From Herbaspirillum rubrisubalbicans (GTDB taxonomy: Bacteria > Pseudomonadota > Gammaproteobacteria > Burkholderiales > Burkholderiaceae_D): a DNA stretch of 64,000 nucleotides. Shown here piece after piece: positions 41,477 through 49,327 of this stretch. The notes below the pieces were generated by a model. That model did no database searches. It saw only the letters and a program-made list of their open reading frames with translations, and was not told the origin of the DNA. The DNA is taken from the NCBI RefSeq assembly GCF_003719195.1, contig NZ_CP024996.1, forward strand, positions 868,001 through 932,000, given 5' to 3'. How positions within the stretch are numbered: the first letter of the stretch is position 1; each line of letters begins with the position of its first letter. The position numbers were made by a program, and so were the translations under genes.

Positions 41477-42793
41477 ATGCTGCACTCAAAATTATTAAAA
41501 ACCTTCACCTTGGCCGTCGCCTTGCTGGCTACAGGCCTGCAAAATGCCCGTGCCGATGAACAATTCTTCCCATTGCAGAGTTACCGGGTCGGTCCTTACG
41601 CCGCTGGCGGTACCGGCTTCTTCGGCGGCTTCATCGATTACCTCAACCTGGTCAACCTGCGCGATGGCGGCGTGGGTGGCGTCAAGCTGACCTGGGAAGA
41701 AGGCGAGACCCAGTACGAAGTCGAACGCGGCGTCGAAGTCTATGAACGCCTGAAGCAACATCCTGGCATCGCCACCTGGAATCCGCTCTCGGTGGGCATT
41801 GCCTACGCACTGCTGGACCGCGTCACCGCCGACAAGGTGCCGCTGCTGACCATCAACCACGGTCGCACCGATACCACCGATGGCAGGGTCTTCAAGTACA
41901 TTTTCCCACTGCTGCTCAACCCCTATAGCGAGACCTCGGGCATCGTCAACTACATCGCCACCAAGGTCGGCGGGACCGACAAGCTCAAGGGCAAGAAGAT
42001 CGTGGTGCTCTACCACGGTTCGCCCTATGGCAAGGAGACCATTCCCATCTACCAGTTGCTGGCCGAAAAATATGGTTTCACCGTGCAGCAGATCGAAGTA
42101 CCGCACCCCGGCAATGAACAGCAGGCGCAATGGCTGGCGATCCGCCGCGCCAAGCCGGATTACGTGGTGTTGCGCGGCTGGGGCGTGATGAACCCGGTGG
42201 CCTTGAAGACGGCGCAGAAGTCGGGCTTCCCGGCTGACCACATCATCGGCAATGTCTGGTCCAATTCGGAAGAAGACGTGATTCCCGCAGGCGATGCCGC
42301 CAAGGGCTATGTGGCCATCACCACCGTGGCCGCTGGCGCGCAGTATCCGGTGCTGCAGGACATCCAGAAGATCGTCTATGGCGCGGGCAAGGGCAACCTG
42401 CAGGATCCCAAGCGCATCGGCAGCGTCTATCACAACCTGGGTGTGCTCAACGGCATCCTCAACGTGGAAGCCATCCGCATCGCCCAGGCCAAGTTCGGCA
42501 AGCGCACCCTGACCGGCGACGAAATCCGCTGGGGCCTGGAAAACCTCAACATCGACCAGGCGCGGGCTGCGGCACTGGGTGCCAAGGGCCTGTTCCATTC
42601 CATCCACGTGACCTGGGACAACCATGAAGGCGATGGCCTGGTGGCCTTCCAGCAATGGGATGGCAAGCAGTGGAAGGTGGTCTCCGACTGGATCGCACCG
42701 GACTGGAAACTGTTGCGCCCCATCATCGAGAAATCCGCCCTGGCCTATGCCAAGGAAAAGAGCATCAAGGTGCGCAAGAGCATTGACGATTGA
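41477..42793 (+). CDS. periplasmic substrate-binding protein (LivK/ANF-type)
   Basis: A 438-residue protein with signal peptide (LLKTFTLAVALLATGLQNARA, cleavage near 26). The mature part is a type-I periplasmic binding fold (FGGFIDYLNLVNLRDGGVGG, LTINHGRTDTTDGRVFKYIF, KIVVLYHGSPYGKETIPIY). It should set the specificity of the adjacent transporter. Nearest relatives bind amino acids, urea or amides; the operon suggests a sulfur compound. The start is the ATG at 41477; the frame remains open far upstream only because of G+C richness. Confidence 0.88.
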   Translation: MLHSKLLKTFTLAVALLATGLQNARADEQFFPLQSYRVGPYAAGGTGFFGGFIDYLNLVNLRDGGVGGVKLTWEEGETQYEVERGVEVYERLKQHPGIATWNPLSVGIAYALLDRVTADKVPLLTINHGRTDTTDGRVFKYIFPLLLNPYSETSGIVNYIATKVGGTDKLKGKKIVVLYHGSPYGKETIPIYQLLAEKYGFTVQQIEVPHPGNEQQAQWLAIRRAKPDYVVLRGWGVMNPVALKTAQKSGFPADHIIGNVWSNSEEDVIPAGDAAKGYVAITTVAAGAQYPVLQDIQKIVYGAGKGNLQDPKRIGSVYHNLGVLNGILNVEAIRIAQAKFGKRTLTGDEIRWGLENLNIDQARAAALGAKGLFHSIHVTWDNHEGDGLVAFQQWDGKQWKVVSDWIAPDWKLLRPIIEKSALAYAKEKSIKVRKSIDD

Positions 42794-42857
42794 TCTCCCG
42801 GCGGTCCTGCGGGACCGCTTTCTCCCCCCATCCCCCCTATCTTTGAAAGGCCTGACC

Positions 42858-44117
42858 ATGTCCGCCGTTCTCGCCCCCTCCCAGCAGCAATACTCGCCCG
42901 CCAGCGGCCCGGTGCCCGGCCTGCCACGCGCCACCCAGCCGGCGCACGTGATCCGTGACGACGCCGAAGCCATCGCCGTGGCCCATACACTGGCCCAGCG
43001 CCTGGCCGAAGGCGCTTCCGAACGCGACCGTCTGCGTCGCTGGCCGGTGGAAGAAATCGAAGCCTATTCGCAAAGCGGCCTGTGGGCCATCAACGTGCCG
43101 CGTGCCTTCGGTGGGGCCGAAGTCTCCTATGCCACGCTGGCCGAAGTGATCGCCATCATCGCCGCCGCCGATCCGTCGCTTGCGCAGATCACGCAGAACC
43201 ACCTGGGTTTCGTGGCGGCGGTGCGTACCGTCTCCGATGCCGAACAACAGCAGCGCTTCTTTGCCGACTTCCTGCGCGGCGTGCGCTGGGGCAATGCGTT
43301 TTCCGAATCCGGCTCCAAGCGTGCCGCTGACTTTGAGACCCGCTTCGTCGATGCCGGCGACCATGTCATCGTCACCGGCAAGAAGTTCTATTCCACCGGC
43401 GCCTTGCTGGCGCACTACGTGCCCATCGTCGCCAATGACGAAGAGAACCGCACCTGGTACGTGGTAGCCGACCGCAATGCACCGGGCCTGACCGTGATCG
43501 ACGACTGGTCCGCCTTCGGCCAGCGCACCACCTTGAGCGGTACCGTCATCATCGACCAGGTGAAGGTGCCCAAGAGCCAACTGATCCCGGCCTACAAGGG
43601 CTACCAGGAACCCTCCGCCGATGGCGCCATCTTCCAGATCATCCAGGCCGCCATCGACGAGGGCATTGCCCGGGCCGCCATTGCCGATACCCAGGAATTC
43701 GTGCGCACCAAGTCGCGTCCATGGATCGACAGCCAGCGTGACCATGCCTGGGAAGATCCGTATTCGATCCAGGCCGTGGGCGACCTGCAGATCCGCCTGC
43801 ACGCCAGTGACGCCTTGCTGGAACGCGCCGGGCGCGCCATCGACGCGGCGGTGGCGGCACCGGACGCCGAGAGTGTGGCGCGCGCACAGATCTTGACGGC
43901 CGAGGCCAAGGTCTTGTCCACCGAAATCGCCATCCTTGCCACCAACAAGCTCTTCGAACTGGCCGGCACGCGTTCTACCCTGGCCCAATACAACCTGGAC
44001 CGCCATTGGCGCAATGCGCGCACCCATACCTTGCATGATCCGGTGCGCTGGAAATACGCCCTCATCGGCAACTACTACCTCAACGGCGTCAAGCCACCGT
44101 TCCACGCGTGGAGCTGA
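42858..44117 (+). CDS. SfnB-like acyl-CoA-dehydrogenase-family flavoprotein
   Basis: A 419-residue enzyme of the acyl-CoA dehydrogenase fold, close to the SfnB/DszC sulfur-acquisition branch: RRWPVEEIEAYSQSGLWAINVPRAFGGAEVSY, then QITQNHLGFVAAVRT, GNAFSESGSKRAADFE, and the C-terminal RNARTHTLHDPVRWKYALIGNYYLNG, where the His and Arg suit flavin monooxygenases. It probably oxidises an organosulfur compound with FMNH2 from the first gene; the exact substrate is unknown. It lies inside the transporter genes, between binding protein and the second ATPase. Confidence 0.8.
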   Translation: MSAVLAPSQQQYSPASGPVPGLPRATQPAHVIRDDAEAIAVAHTLAQRLAEGASERDRLRRWPVEEIEAYSQSGLWAINVPRAFGGAEVSYATLAEVIAIIAAADPSLAQITQNHLGFVAAVRTVSDAEQQQRFFADFLRGVRWGNAFSESGSKRAADFETRFVDAGDHVIVTGKKFYSTGALLAHYVPIVANDEENRTWYVVADRNAPGLTVIDDWSAFGQRTTLSGTVIIDQVKVPKSQLIPAYKGYQEPSADGAIFQIIQAAIDEGIARAAIADTQEFVRTKSRPWIDSQRDHAWEDPYSIQAVGDLQIRLHASDALLERAGRAIDAAVAAPDAESVARAQILTAEAKVLSTEIAILATNKLFELAGTRSTLAQYNLDRHWRNARTHTLHDPVRWKYALIGNYYLNGVKPPFHAWS

Positions 44118-44118
44118 G

Positions 44119-44874
44119 ATGAGCGCGCCGCTATTGCAGGTCGACGCCATCCAGGTGCTCTACCAGGGCGCGCTGCTGGCCTTGCAGGAGGTCAGCCTGA
44201 CGTTGCAGCCGGGCGAGATCCATGCCCTGCTGGGCGCCAATGGCGCCGGCAAGTCCACCACGCTCAAGGCCGTCTCCAACCTGCTGGCGGCGCAACGCGG
44301 GCAGTTGCGCAGTGGGCGCATCCTCTTCGATGGACAGGATATTGCGCGCAGCAGCCCGGCCGATCTGGTGCGGCAGGGGCTGGCCCAGGTGCTGGAGGGG
44401 CGGCATTGCTTTGCCTCGCTGTCGGTGGAAGAAAACCTGCTGACCGGCTGGCCCGGCCGCTTCACGCGGCGCGCCGTACTGCGCGATGCGCTGGAGCGCA
44501 TCTACGCGATCTTTCCCTTGTTGCGCAATCGGCGTCGCAGCCTGGCCGGCTTGTGCTCGGGCGGAGAGCAACAGATGGTGGCGATCGGGCGCGCGCTGAT
44601 TTCGCGGCCGCGCTTGCTGGTGCTGGATGAACCTTCTATGGGCCTGGCCCCGCTGGTGGTGGCCGACATCTTTGCGCAATTGAGCCGGCTCAACCGGGAA
44701 GAGGGCGTGGCCCTGCTGGTGGCCGAGCAGAACTCGGCGGTGGCCTTGCAATACGCGCATCGCGCCACCGTGCTGGAGAATGGCGCCAGCGTGCTGCATG
44801 GGCCGGCAGAGGTGTTGCGGCAGAGGTCCGATATCCAGTCGTTCTACTTTGGCGAGAGTCGCATCGCGGCCTGA
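44119..44874 (+). CDS. branched-chain-type ABC transporter ATPase (LivF-like)
   Basis: A 251-residue ATPase: Walker A GANGAGKSTT (about 40-49), signature LCSGGEQQMVAIGRALI, Walker B LLVLDEPSMGLAPLVV (LivF hallmark), and AEQNSAVALQYAHRATVLENG. It starts one base after the flavoprotein stop and completes the ABC transporter. Last gene of the sfn operon. Confidence 0.87.
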   Translation: MSAPLLQVDAIQVLYQGALLALQEVSLTLQPGEIHALLGANGAGKSTTLKAVSNLLAAQRGQLRSGRILFDGQDIARSSPADLVRQGLAQVLEGRHCFASLSVEENLLTGWPGRFTRRAVLRDALERIYAIFPLLRNRRRSLAGLCSGGEQQMVAIGRALISRPRLLVLDEPSMGLAPLVVADIFAQLSRLNREEGVALLVAEQNSAVALQYAHRATVLENGASVLHGPAEVLRQRSDIQSFYFGESRIAA

Positions 44875-44995
44875 GCATTAGCGCGGCATGAAGGTTCGTC
44901 GCAAGGAGCATTAAAGTTGGCTTAACCCTAGCGCAGATCAAATCATCGCCAGTTTGCAGTGGGGAAGGCGCACCAGTCTGACTATACTCGGTGGC

Positions 44996-45030
44996 AAGAT
45001 GGCCGCACGGCAAGGCCGTGCGGCCATCTT
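44996..45030 (+). other. 16-bp perfect hairpin in the DASS transporter leader
   Basis: AAGATGGCCGCACGGC pairs perfectly with GCCGTGCGGCCATCTT around a 3-base loop. A -10-like TATACT (44983-44988) lies just upstream, so the hairpin would form at or near the very 5' end of the mRNA. Only three T residues follow. It could protect the transcript, act as a protein-binding site, or terminate the upstream operon weakly. Confidence 0.6.
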
Positions 45031-45057
45031 GCTTTCATAGTCTCACAGGATGATGCG

Positions 45058-46563
45058 ATGCTCGCCCAACTCAAAGCCACCTTCAAGTATTTCAACGATG
45101 CTGTTCCCTTCAAGCTGGTCCCTGCCCTGATCGCTACCGCGGTCCTGATCCTGCTGTTGCTCACCCCCTGTCCGGCCGGCCTGGAGCCCAAGGCCTGGGC
45201 GCTGGTGGCGATCTTCCTTACCACCATCGTGGCCATCATCCTGAAGGTGATGCCCATCGGCGTGATGGCGATGATGGCCATCGTCATCGTCTCGCTTTCG
45301 CAAGTTACCTCCACCTCTTCCAAGGGCGCCATAGCCGACGCCCTGGCCAGTTTCTCCAATCCGCTGATCTGGCTCATCGTGGTGGCCATCCTGATTTCCC
45401 GGGGCTTGAAGAAGACCGGTCTGGGTCGGCGCGTGGGCTTGATGTTCATCGCCTTGCTGGGCAAGCGCACCATCGGCATCGGCTACGGCCTGGCCATCTG
45501 CGAACTGGTGCTGGCCCCCTTCACGCCCAGCAATACCGCGCGCGGCGGCGGCATCGTCCACCCCATCATGAAGTCGATTGCCAACGCCTTTGACTCCGAC
45601 CCGGCCAAGGGCACGCAGAACAAGGTTGGCAGTTACCTGGCGCTGGTCAACTACCACGCCAACCCGATCACCTCGGCCATGTTCCTCACCGCCACTGCGC
45701 CCAATCCGCTGGTGGTCAACTACGTGGCCAAGGCTACCGGTCATGCGCTGCAACTGAGCTGGACCACCTGGGCGCTGTGCATGTTGCTGCCGGGCCTGGT
45801 ATGCCTGTTGATCATGCCGCTGGTGATCTACCTGCTCTCGCCGCCGGAACTGAAGTCCACCCCGAACGCGGTCGATTATGCGCGCAGCGAACTGGACAAG
45901 ATGGGCAAGCTGGGCGCCAGCGAAAAGGTCATGCTGGGTACCTTCGCGCTGTTGCTGCTGCTGTGGGCCAATGTGCCGGCCATGCTGCTGGGGGCGGCCT
46001 TCACGCTGGACCCGACGGTGGTGGCCTTCGTCGGCCTGTTCGTGTTGATCATCACCGGCACCATCGACTGGGACGACGTGCTCTCCGAAAAGAGCGCCTG
46101 GGATACCCTGGTCTGGTTCGGCGCGCTGGTGATGCTGGCCGAGCAGTTGAACAAGACCGGCGTGGTGGCCTGGTTCTCCGATGGCATGAAGGCCGCCATC
46201 GTGGCCAGTGGCATGGGCTGGTATGCGGTGGCAGCGGTGCTGCTGCTGGTGTTCGTGCTGTCGCATTACTTCTTCGCCAGTACCACGGCCCACATCAGCG
46301 CGATGATGCTGGCTTTCCTGACGGTCGGTGCGCAGTTGCTGCCGCCGCAGTATGTGGTTCCCTTCATGCTGATGATGACCGCCGGCTCGGGTGTGATGAT
46401 GACCTTGACCCACTATGCCACCGGCACTTCGCCCATCATCTTCGGCAGTGGTTATGTGTCCATGGGCAAGTGGTGGGGCGTGGGCTTTGTCATGGCTGTG
46501 GTGGAGTTGCTGGTGTTTGCGACGGTGGGGACGGTTTGGTGGAAGGTGTTGGGGTATTGGTAA
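45058..46563 (+). CDS. DASS-family dicarboxylate/citrate:anion transporter
   Basis: A 501-residue inner-membrane protein with about 12 hydrophobic segments. SRGLKKTGLGRRVGLMFIALLGKRT, FTPSNTARGGGIVHPIMKSIA (the SNT signature near the first substrate loop), LTATAPNPLVVNYV, and the C-terminal THYATGTSPIIFGSGYVSMGKWW (second signature) are diagnostic of the DASS/CitT branch. Substrate probably a C4-dicarboxylate, tartrate, succinate or citrate. The leader holds the hairpin described at 44996. It stands alone as a transcription unit. Confidence 0.9.
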   Translation: MLAQLKATFKYFNDAVPFKLVPALIATAVLILLLLTPCPAGLEPKAWALVAIFLTTIVAIILKVMPIGVMAMMAIVIVSLSQVTSTSSKGAIADALASFSNPLIWLIVVAILISRGLKKTGLGRRVGLMFIALLGKRTIGIGYGLAICELVLAPFTPSNTARGGGIVHPIMKSIANAFDSDPAKGTQNKVGSYLALVNYHANPITSAMFLTATAPNPLVVNYVAKATGHALQLSWTTWALCMLLPGLVCLLIMPLVIYLLSPPELKSTPNAVDYARSELDKMGKLGASEKVMLGTFALLLLLWANVPAMLLGAAFTLDPTVVAFVGLFVLIITGTIDWDDVLSEKSAWDTLVWFGALVMLAEQLNKTGVVAWFSDGMKAAIVASGMGWYAVAAVLLLVFVLSHYFFASTTAHISAMMLAFLTVGAQLLPPQYVVPFMLMMTAGSGVMMTLTHYATGTSPIIFGSGYVSMGKWWGVGFVMAVVELLVFATVGTVWWKVLGYW

Positions 46564-46680
46564 TACGCTTTCCCAGCTCGGAGAGCAGCGAGATTGTCGT
46601 ACTCTTCGGCAGTTTCGCCGCAACTAGTGCATCGGTTCGGTTAGGATTCCTCTTCTATCTATCAAGCTGTCGAGAGGCCA

Positions 46681-46992
46681 ATGATGAGAAATCTGAATTC
46701 GATTGCACCAGGCGAGATACTTCGAGAAGAATTTCTTAAGCCCATGGGCATCACCCAATACCGCCTGGCAAAGGAAATTGGCGTCTCTCAGTTGCGCATC
46801 AGTGAGATCGTCAACGGCAAGCGCGCAATCACGGCAGATACCGATTTGCGGCTGGCGCGCTTCTTCGGTCTATCCGATGGCTACTGGCTGCGCGCGCAGG
46901 TTGCGCATGATACTGAGGTGGCACGGGAAAAGATGCGCGATGTATTGGCGGGCATCAAGCAATGGCAACCCAAGGAATCGACCCCGGCCTGA
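46681..46992 (+). CDS. HigA-family antitoxin / XRE regulator without a visible toxin gene
   Basis: A 103-residue helix-turn-helix protein of the HigA/VapI family: IAPGEILREEFLKPMGITQYRLAKEIGVSQLRISEIVNGKRAITADTDLRLARFFG is the full family pattern. Start ATG (46681 or the following Met at 46684) behind GAGAGG. HigA genes normally follow a higB toxin. The 117 bp upstream hold no HigB-like frame, and no frame downstream resembles one, so this is an orphan. Confidence 0.85.
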   Translation: MMRNLNSIAPGEILREEFLKPMGITQYRLAKEIGVSQLRISEIVNGKRAITADTDLRLARFFGLSDGYWLRAQVAHDTEVAREKMRDVLAGIKQWQPKESTPA

Positions 46993-47011
46993 ACGTGAAA
47001 TGCAGTCAATG

Positions 47012-47045
47012 AAAATGGCGGCTTCCAAAAGGAGCCGCCATTTTT
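47012..47045. terminator. bidirectional terminator between higA and adh
   Basis: AATGGCGGCT (47014-47023) pairs with AGCCGCCATT (47033-47042), flanked by an A-run on the left and a T-run on the right, with an inner CC/GG pair. It serves the orphan higA gene and the convergent alcohol dehydrogenase. Confidence 0.85.
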
Positions 47046-47061
47046 CATGCCAGTGATTTGC

Positions 47062-48087
47062 TTACTTCAGATCCAGCACAATGCGCCCATCAATCTTGCC
47101 CTCTTCCATACGCGCAAAGATGGCGTTGATGTTGTCCAGCTTGTCCCAGGTGAAGTGCGCGGCGACCTTGCCTTCGGCGGCGAAGACCAGGGACTCTTCC
47201 AGGTCCTGGCGGGTGCCGACGATGGAGCCGCGCACGGTGATGCGCTTCAAGACCGTGTTGAATACCGGCAGGCTGATGTCGCCCGGGGGCAGGCCGACCA
47301 GGGCCATGGTGCCGTGCGAGCGCAGGAAGCCGAAGGCCTGTTCCATCGCCTTGGGCGAGACCGCTGTCACCAAGGCGCCATGGGCGCCGCCGATGATGCG
47401 CTGGACGTCGGCTACCGCATTGTGGTCGCGACCATCCACGGTGAGGTCGGCGCCCAGTTTCTTGGCCAGGGCCAGTTTGTCTTCATGGATGTCGGCGGCC
47501 ACCACGTGCATCCCCATGGCCTTGGCATATTGCACGGCCATGTGGCCCAGGCCGCCGATGCCGGAGATGACCACCCATTCGCCCGGGCGTACTTCGGTTT
47601 CCTTCAAACCCTTGTAGACGGTCACGCCTGCGCACAGCACCGGGGCGGCCGGGCCGAACTCCAGGCTGGCCGGCAGGCGGCCGACGAAGTTGGGATCGGC
47701 CAGGCCATATTCGGCAAACGTGCCGTTGACCGAGTAACCGGTATTCTGTTGTTCTGCGCACAGGGTTTCCCAGCCGGTGCGGCAGGGCGAGCAGCAGCCG
47801 CAGGCCGTATGCAGCCAGGGCACGCCGACCCGATCGCCTTCCTTGACGTGCTTCACGCCGGTCCCCAGCGCGGCCACATAGCCAGTGCCTTCGTGGCCGG
47901 GAATGAAAGGTGGGGTGGGCTTGACGGGCCAGTCGCCTTGGGCGGCGTGCAGGTCGGTGTGGCATACGCCGCTGGCCTCGAACTTGACCAGGATCTGTCC
48001 CGGTCCGGGTGTGGGGACGGGGACTTGTTCGATGGACAGGGGCTTGCCGAATTCGCGGACCACGGCCGCTTTCATCATTTGCGTCAT
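47062..48087 (-). CDS. adhP: zinc-dependent alcohol dehydrogenase (AdhP-type)
   Basis: A 341-residue medium-chain dehydrogenase. Catalytic zinc residues in GVCHTDLHAAQGDWP and FIPGHEGTGYV, structural-zinc cysteines in CGCCSPCRTGWETLC, NAD-binding SGIGGLGHMAVQYAKAMGM. Length and motifs fit AdhP/AdhA ethanol-type enzymes. Start at MTQMMKAA with GAGAGGAG 6 bases upstream; the frame reads five residues further. Stands alone. Confidence 0.9.
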   Translation of the reverse strand: MTQMMKAAVVREFGKPLSIEQVPVPTPGPGQILVKFEASGVCHTDLHAAQGDWPVKPTPPFIPGHEGTGYVAALGTGVKHVKEGDRVGVPWLHTACGCCSPCRTGWETLCAEQQNTGYSVNGTFAEYGLADPNFVGRLPASLEFGPAAPVLCAGVTVYKGLKETEVRPGEWVVISGIGGLGHMAVQYAKAMGMHVVAADIHEDKLALAKKLGADLTVDGRDHNAVADVQRIIGGAHGALVTAVSPKAMEQAFGFLRSHGTMALVGLPPGDISLPVFNTVLKRITVRGSIVGTRQDLEESLVFAAEGKVAAHFTWDKLDNINAIFARMEEGKIDGRIVLDLK

Positions 48088-48334
48088 ATGCACTCCTCTC
48101 AAGGGGGATCAACGGGATGCGCGGGCAGGGCGGCGGCCTTGTTGCTGCGTTTGCGGCCTGTTGTGCCTGCCGGCAGCGATCACTATCCTCCGCGCCTGCA
48201 ATGACGACAATCGATGATTGCGCATGGATTGATCCATGTCGCCCATCGTTGAAAACTTGAATGGCCTTTCAAGAAAACTTATTCACCTGACCTTGACAAT
48301 CTTGCCTGCCCAGGGCTTGCGCAGACGTCATTGT
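48088..48334. other. intergenic region between adh promoter side and the glpR 3' end
   Basis: About 250 bp. Small frames on the + strand overlap glpR antisense and have no starts of their own. I see nothing functional beyond the adh promoter region. Confidence 0.5.
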
Positions 48335-49093
48335 TCATATGGCGATGACAACTTCCACATCCGTCTCGGCCAGCAGCTTGGCCAGTTCCGGGGGTGGCGG
48401 GGCGTCGGTGAAGAGCACGTCGATCTGCGACAGGTGCGCCATCTTCACCAGCGCCTGCCGGCCGAACTTGCTGGCGTCGGCCACCAGCCAGACCTGGCGC
48501 GATTGTTCGATGATGGTCTGGGCGACCTTGACTTCGCGGGCGTCGAAGTCGCGCAGCACGCCATCCATTTCGATGCTGGAAATGCCGATGATGCCGATGT
48601 CGACCTTGAACTGGCGGATGAAATCGATGGTGGCCTCGCCCACGATGCCGCGGTCGCGCGCGCGCACCACGCCGCCGGCGATGATGACTTCGAGCTCGGG
48701 ATTGCTGGCCAGGGAGGTGGCCACGTTCAGATTGTTGGTGACCACGTGCAGGTGCTTGTGCTGCTGCAGGGCGCGCGCCACCTCTTCGGTGGTGGTGCCC
48801 AGGTTCAGGATCAGCGAGCAGCCGTCCGGCACCCGCGCCGCCACGGTCTGGCCGATGCGGCGCTTGGCTTCGGCGTGCATCACCTGGCGCTGCGGATAGG
48901 CGATGTTCTCGGTCGATGACAGCAGGCCGACCCCGCCGTGATAGCGCGCCAGCAGGCTGGCATCGACCATCGCCTTGACGTCACGGCGCACGGTCTGGGT
49001 GGTGACGTTGAGTTGCTGGGCCAGCTCTTCCACCGAGATGGTGCCGTGCTTGCGGACGCATTCCAGCAGCGTCTGTTGCCTGGGATTAAGCAT
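48335..49093 (-). CDS. glpR: glycerol-3-phosphate regulon repressor GlpR (DeoR family)
   Basis: A 252-residue repressor. DeoR-type helix-turn-helix at about 1-57 (NPRQQTLLECVRKHGTISVEELAQQLNVTTQTVRRDV), then the DeoR sensor with the conserved LNLGTTTEEVARAL and AGGVVRARDRGIVGEAT. Divergent from glpD, with repeat structures between the two starts. It is expected to be released by glycerol 3-phosphate. Confidence 0.88.
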   Translation of the reverse strand: MLNPRQQTLLECVRKHGTISVEELAQQLNVTTQTVRRDVKAMVDASLLARYHGGVGLLSSTENIAYPQRQVMHAEAKRRIGQTVAARVPDGCSLILNLGTTTEEVARALQQHKHLHVVTNNLNVATSLASNPELEVIIAGGVVRARDRGIVGEATIDFIRQFKVDIGIIGISSIEMDGVLRDFDAREVKVAQTIIEQSRQVWLVADASKFGRQALVKMAHLSQIDVLFTDAPPPPELAKLLAETDVEVVIAI

Positions 49094-49099
49094 CTTGTC

Positions 49100-49132
49100 G
49101 TTGAAATTTTTGTTGAAATTCGCGTTGAAATT
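49100..49132. repeat. three 9-bp direct repeats at 12-bp period upstream of glpR
   Basis: GTTGAAATT occurs exactly at 49100-49108, 49112-49120 and 49124-49132, just upstream of the glpR start. Further into the divergent region lie GATATGAACATT (near 49152) and ATAAACGAACTT (near 49171), which resemble GlpR half-sites ATGTTCG/CGAACAT, and the palindrome CAACAA-N4-TTGTTG at 49187-49202. Together these look like the GlpR operators controlling both directions. Confidence 0.65.
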
Positions 49133-49327
49133 TAATCAACTATATTGATTCGATATGAACATTAAAAAACATAAACGAACTTAAAACAACAAATAATTGT
49201 TGATTTACTTTCAGGATGTCGCTTATCTTACGGGGCACTGACAACTTCCGGCTACTCCAGTATTCCGGTGGTTGCACGGGATGATGGCGTCCCGAACCAA
49301 CACGGCACGAATGTGGAGAAGCGGCCA

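Noticed and set aside
45043..46623. 526-codon minus-strand frame
   Set aside because: Antisense to the DASS transporter; His/Gln/Gly-rich shadow.
46564..46680. higB toxin gene upstream of higA
   Set aside because: Only 117 bp are available and no reading frame resembles the HigB/RelE pattern.
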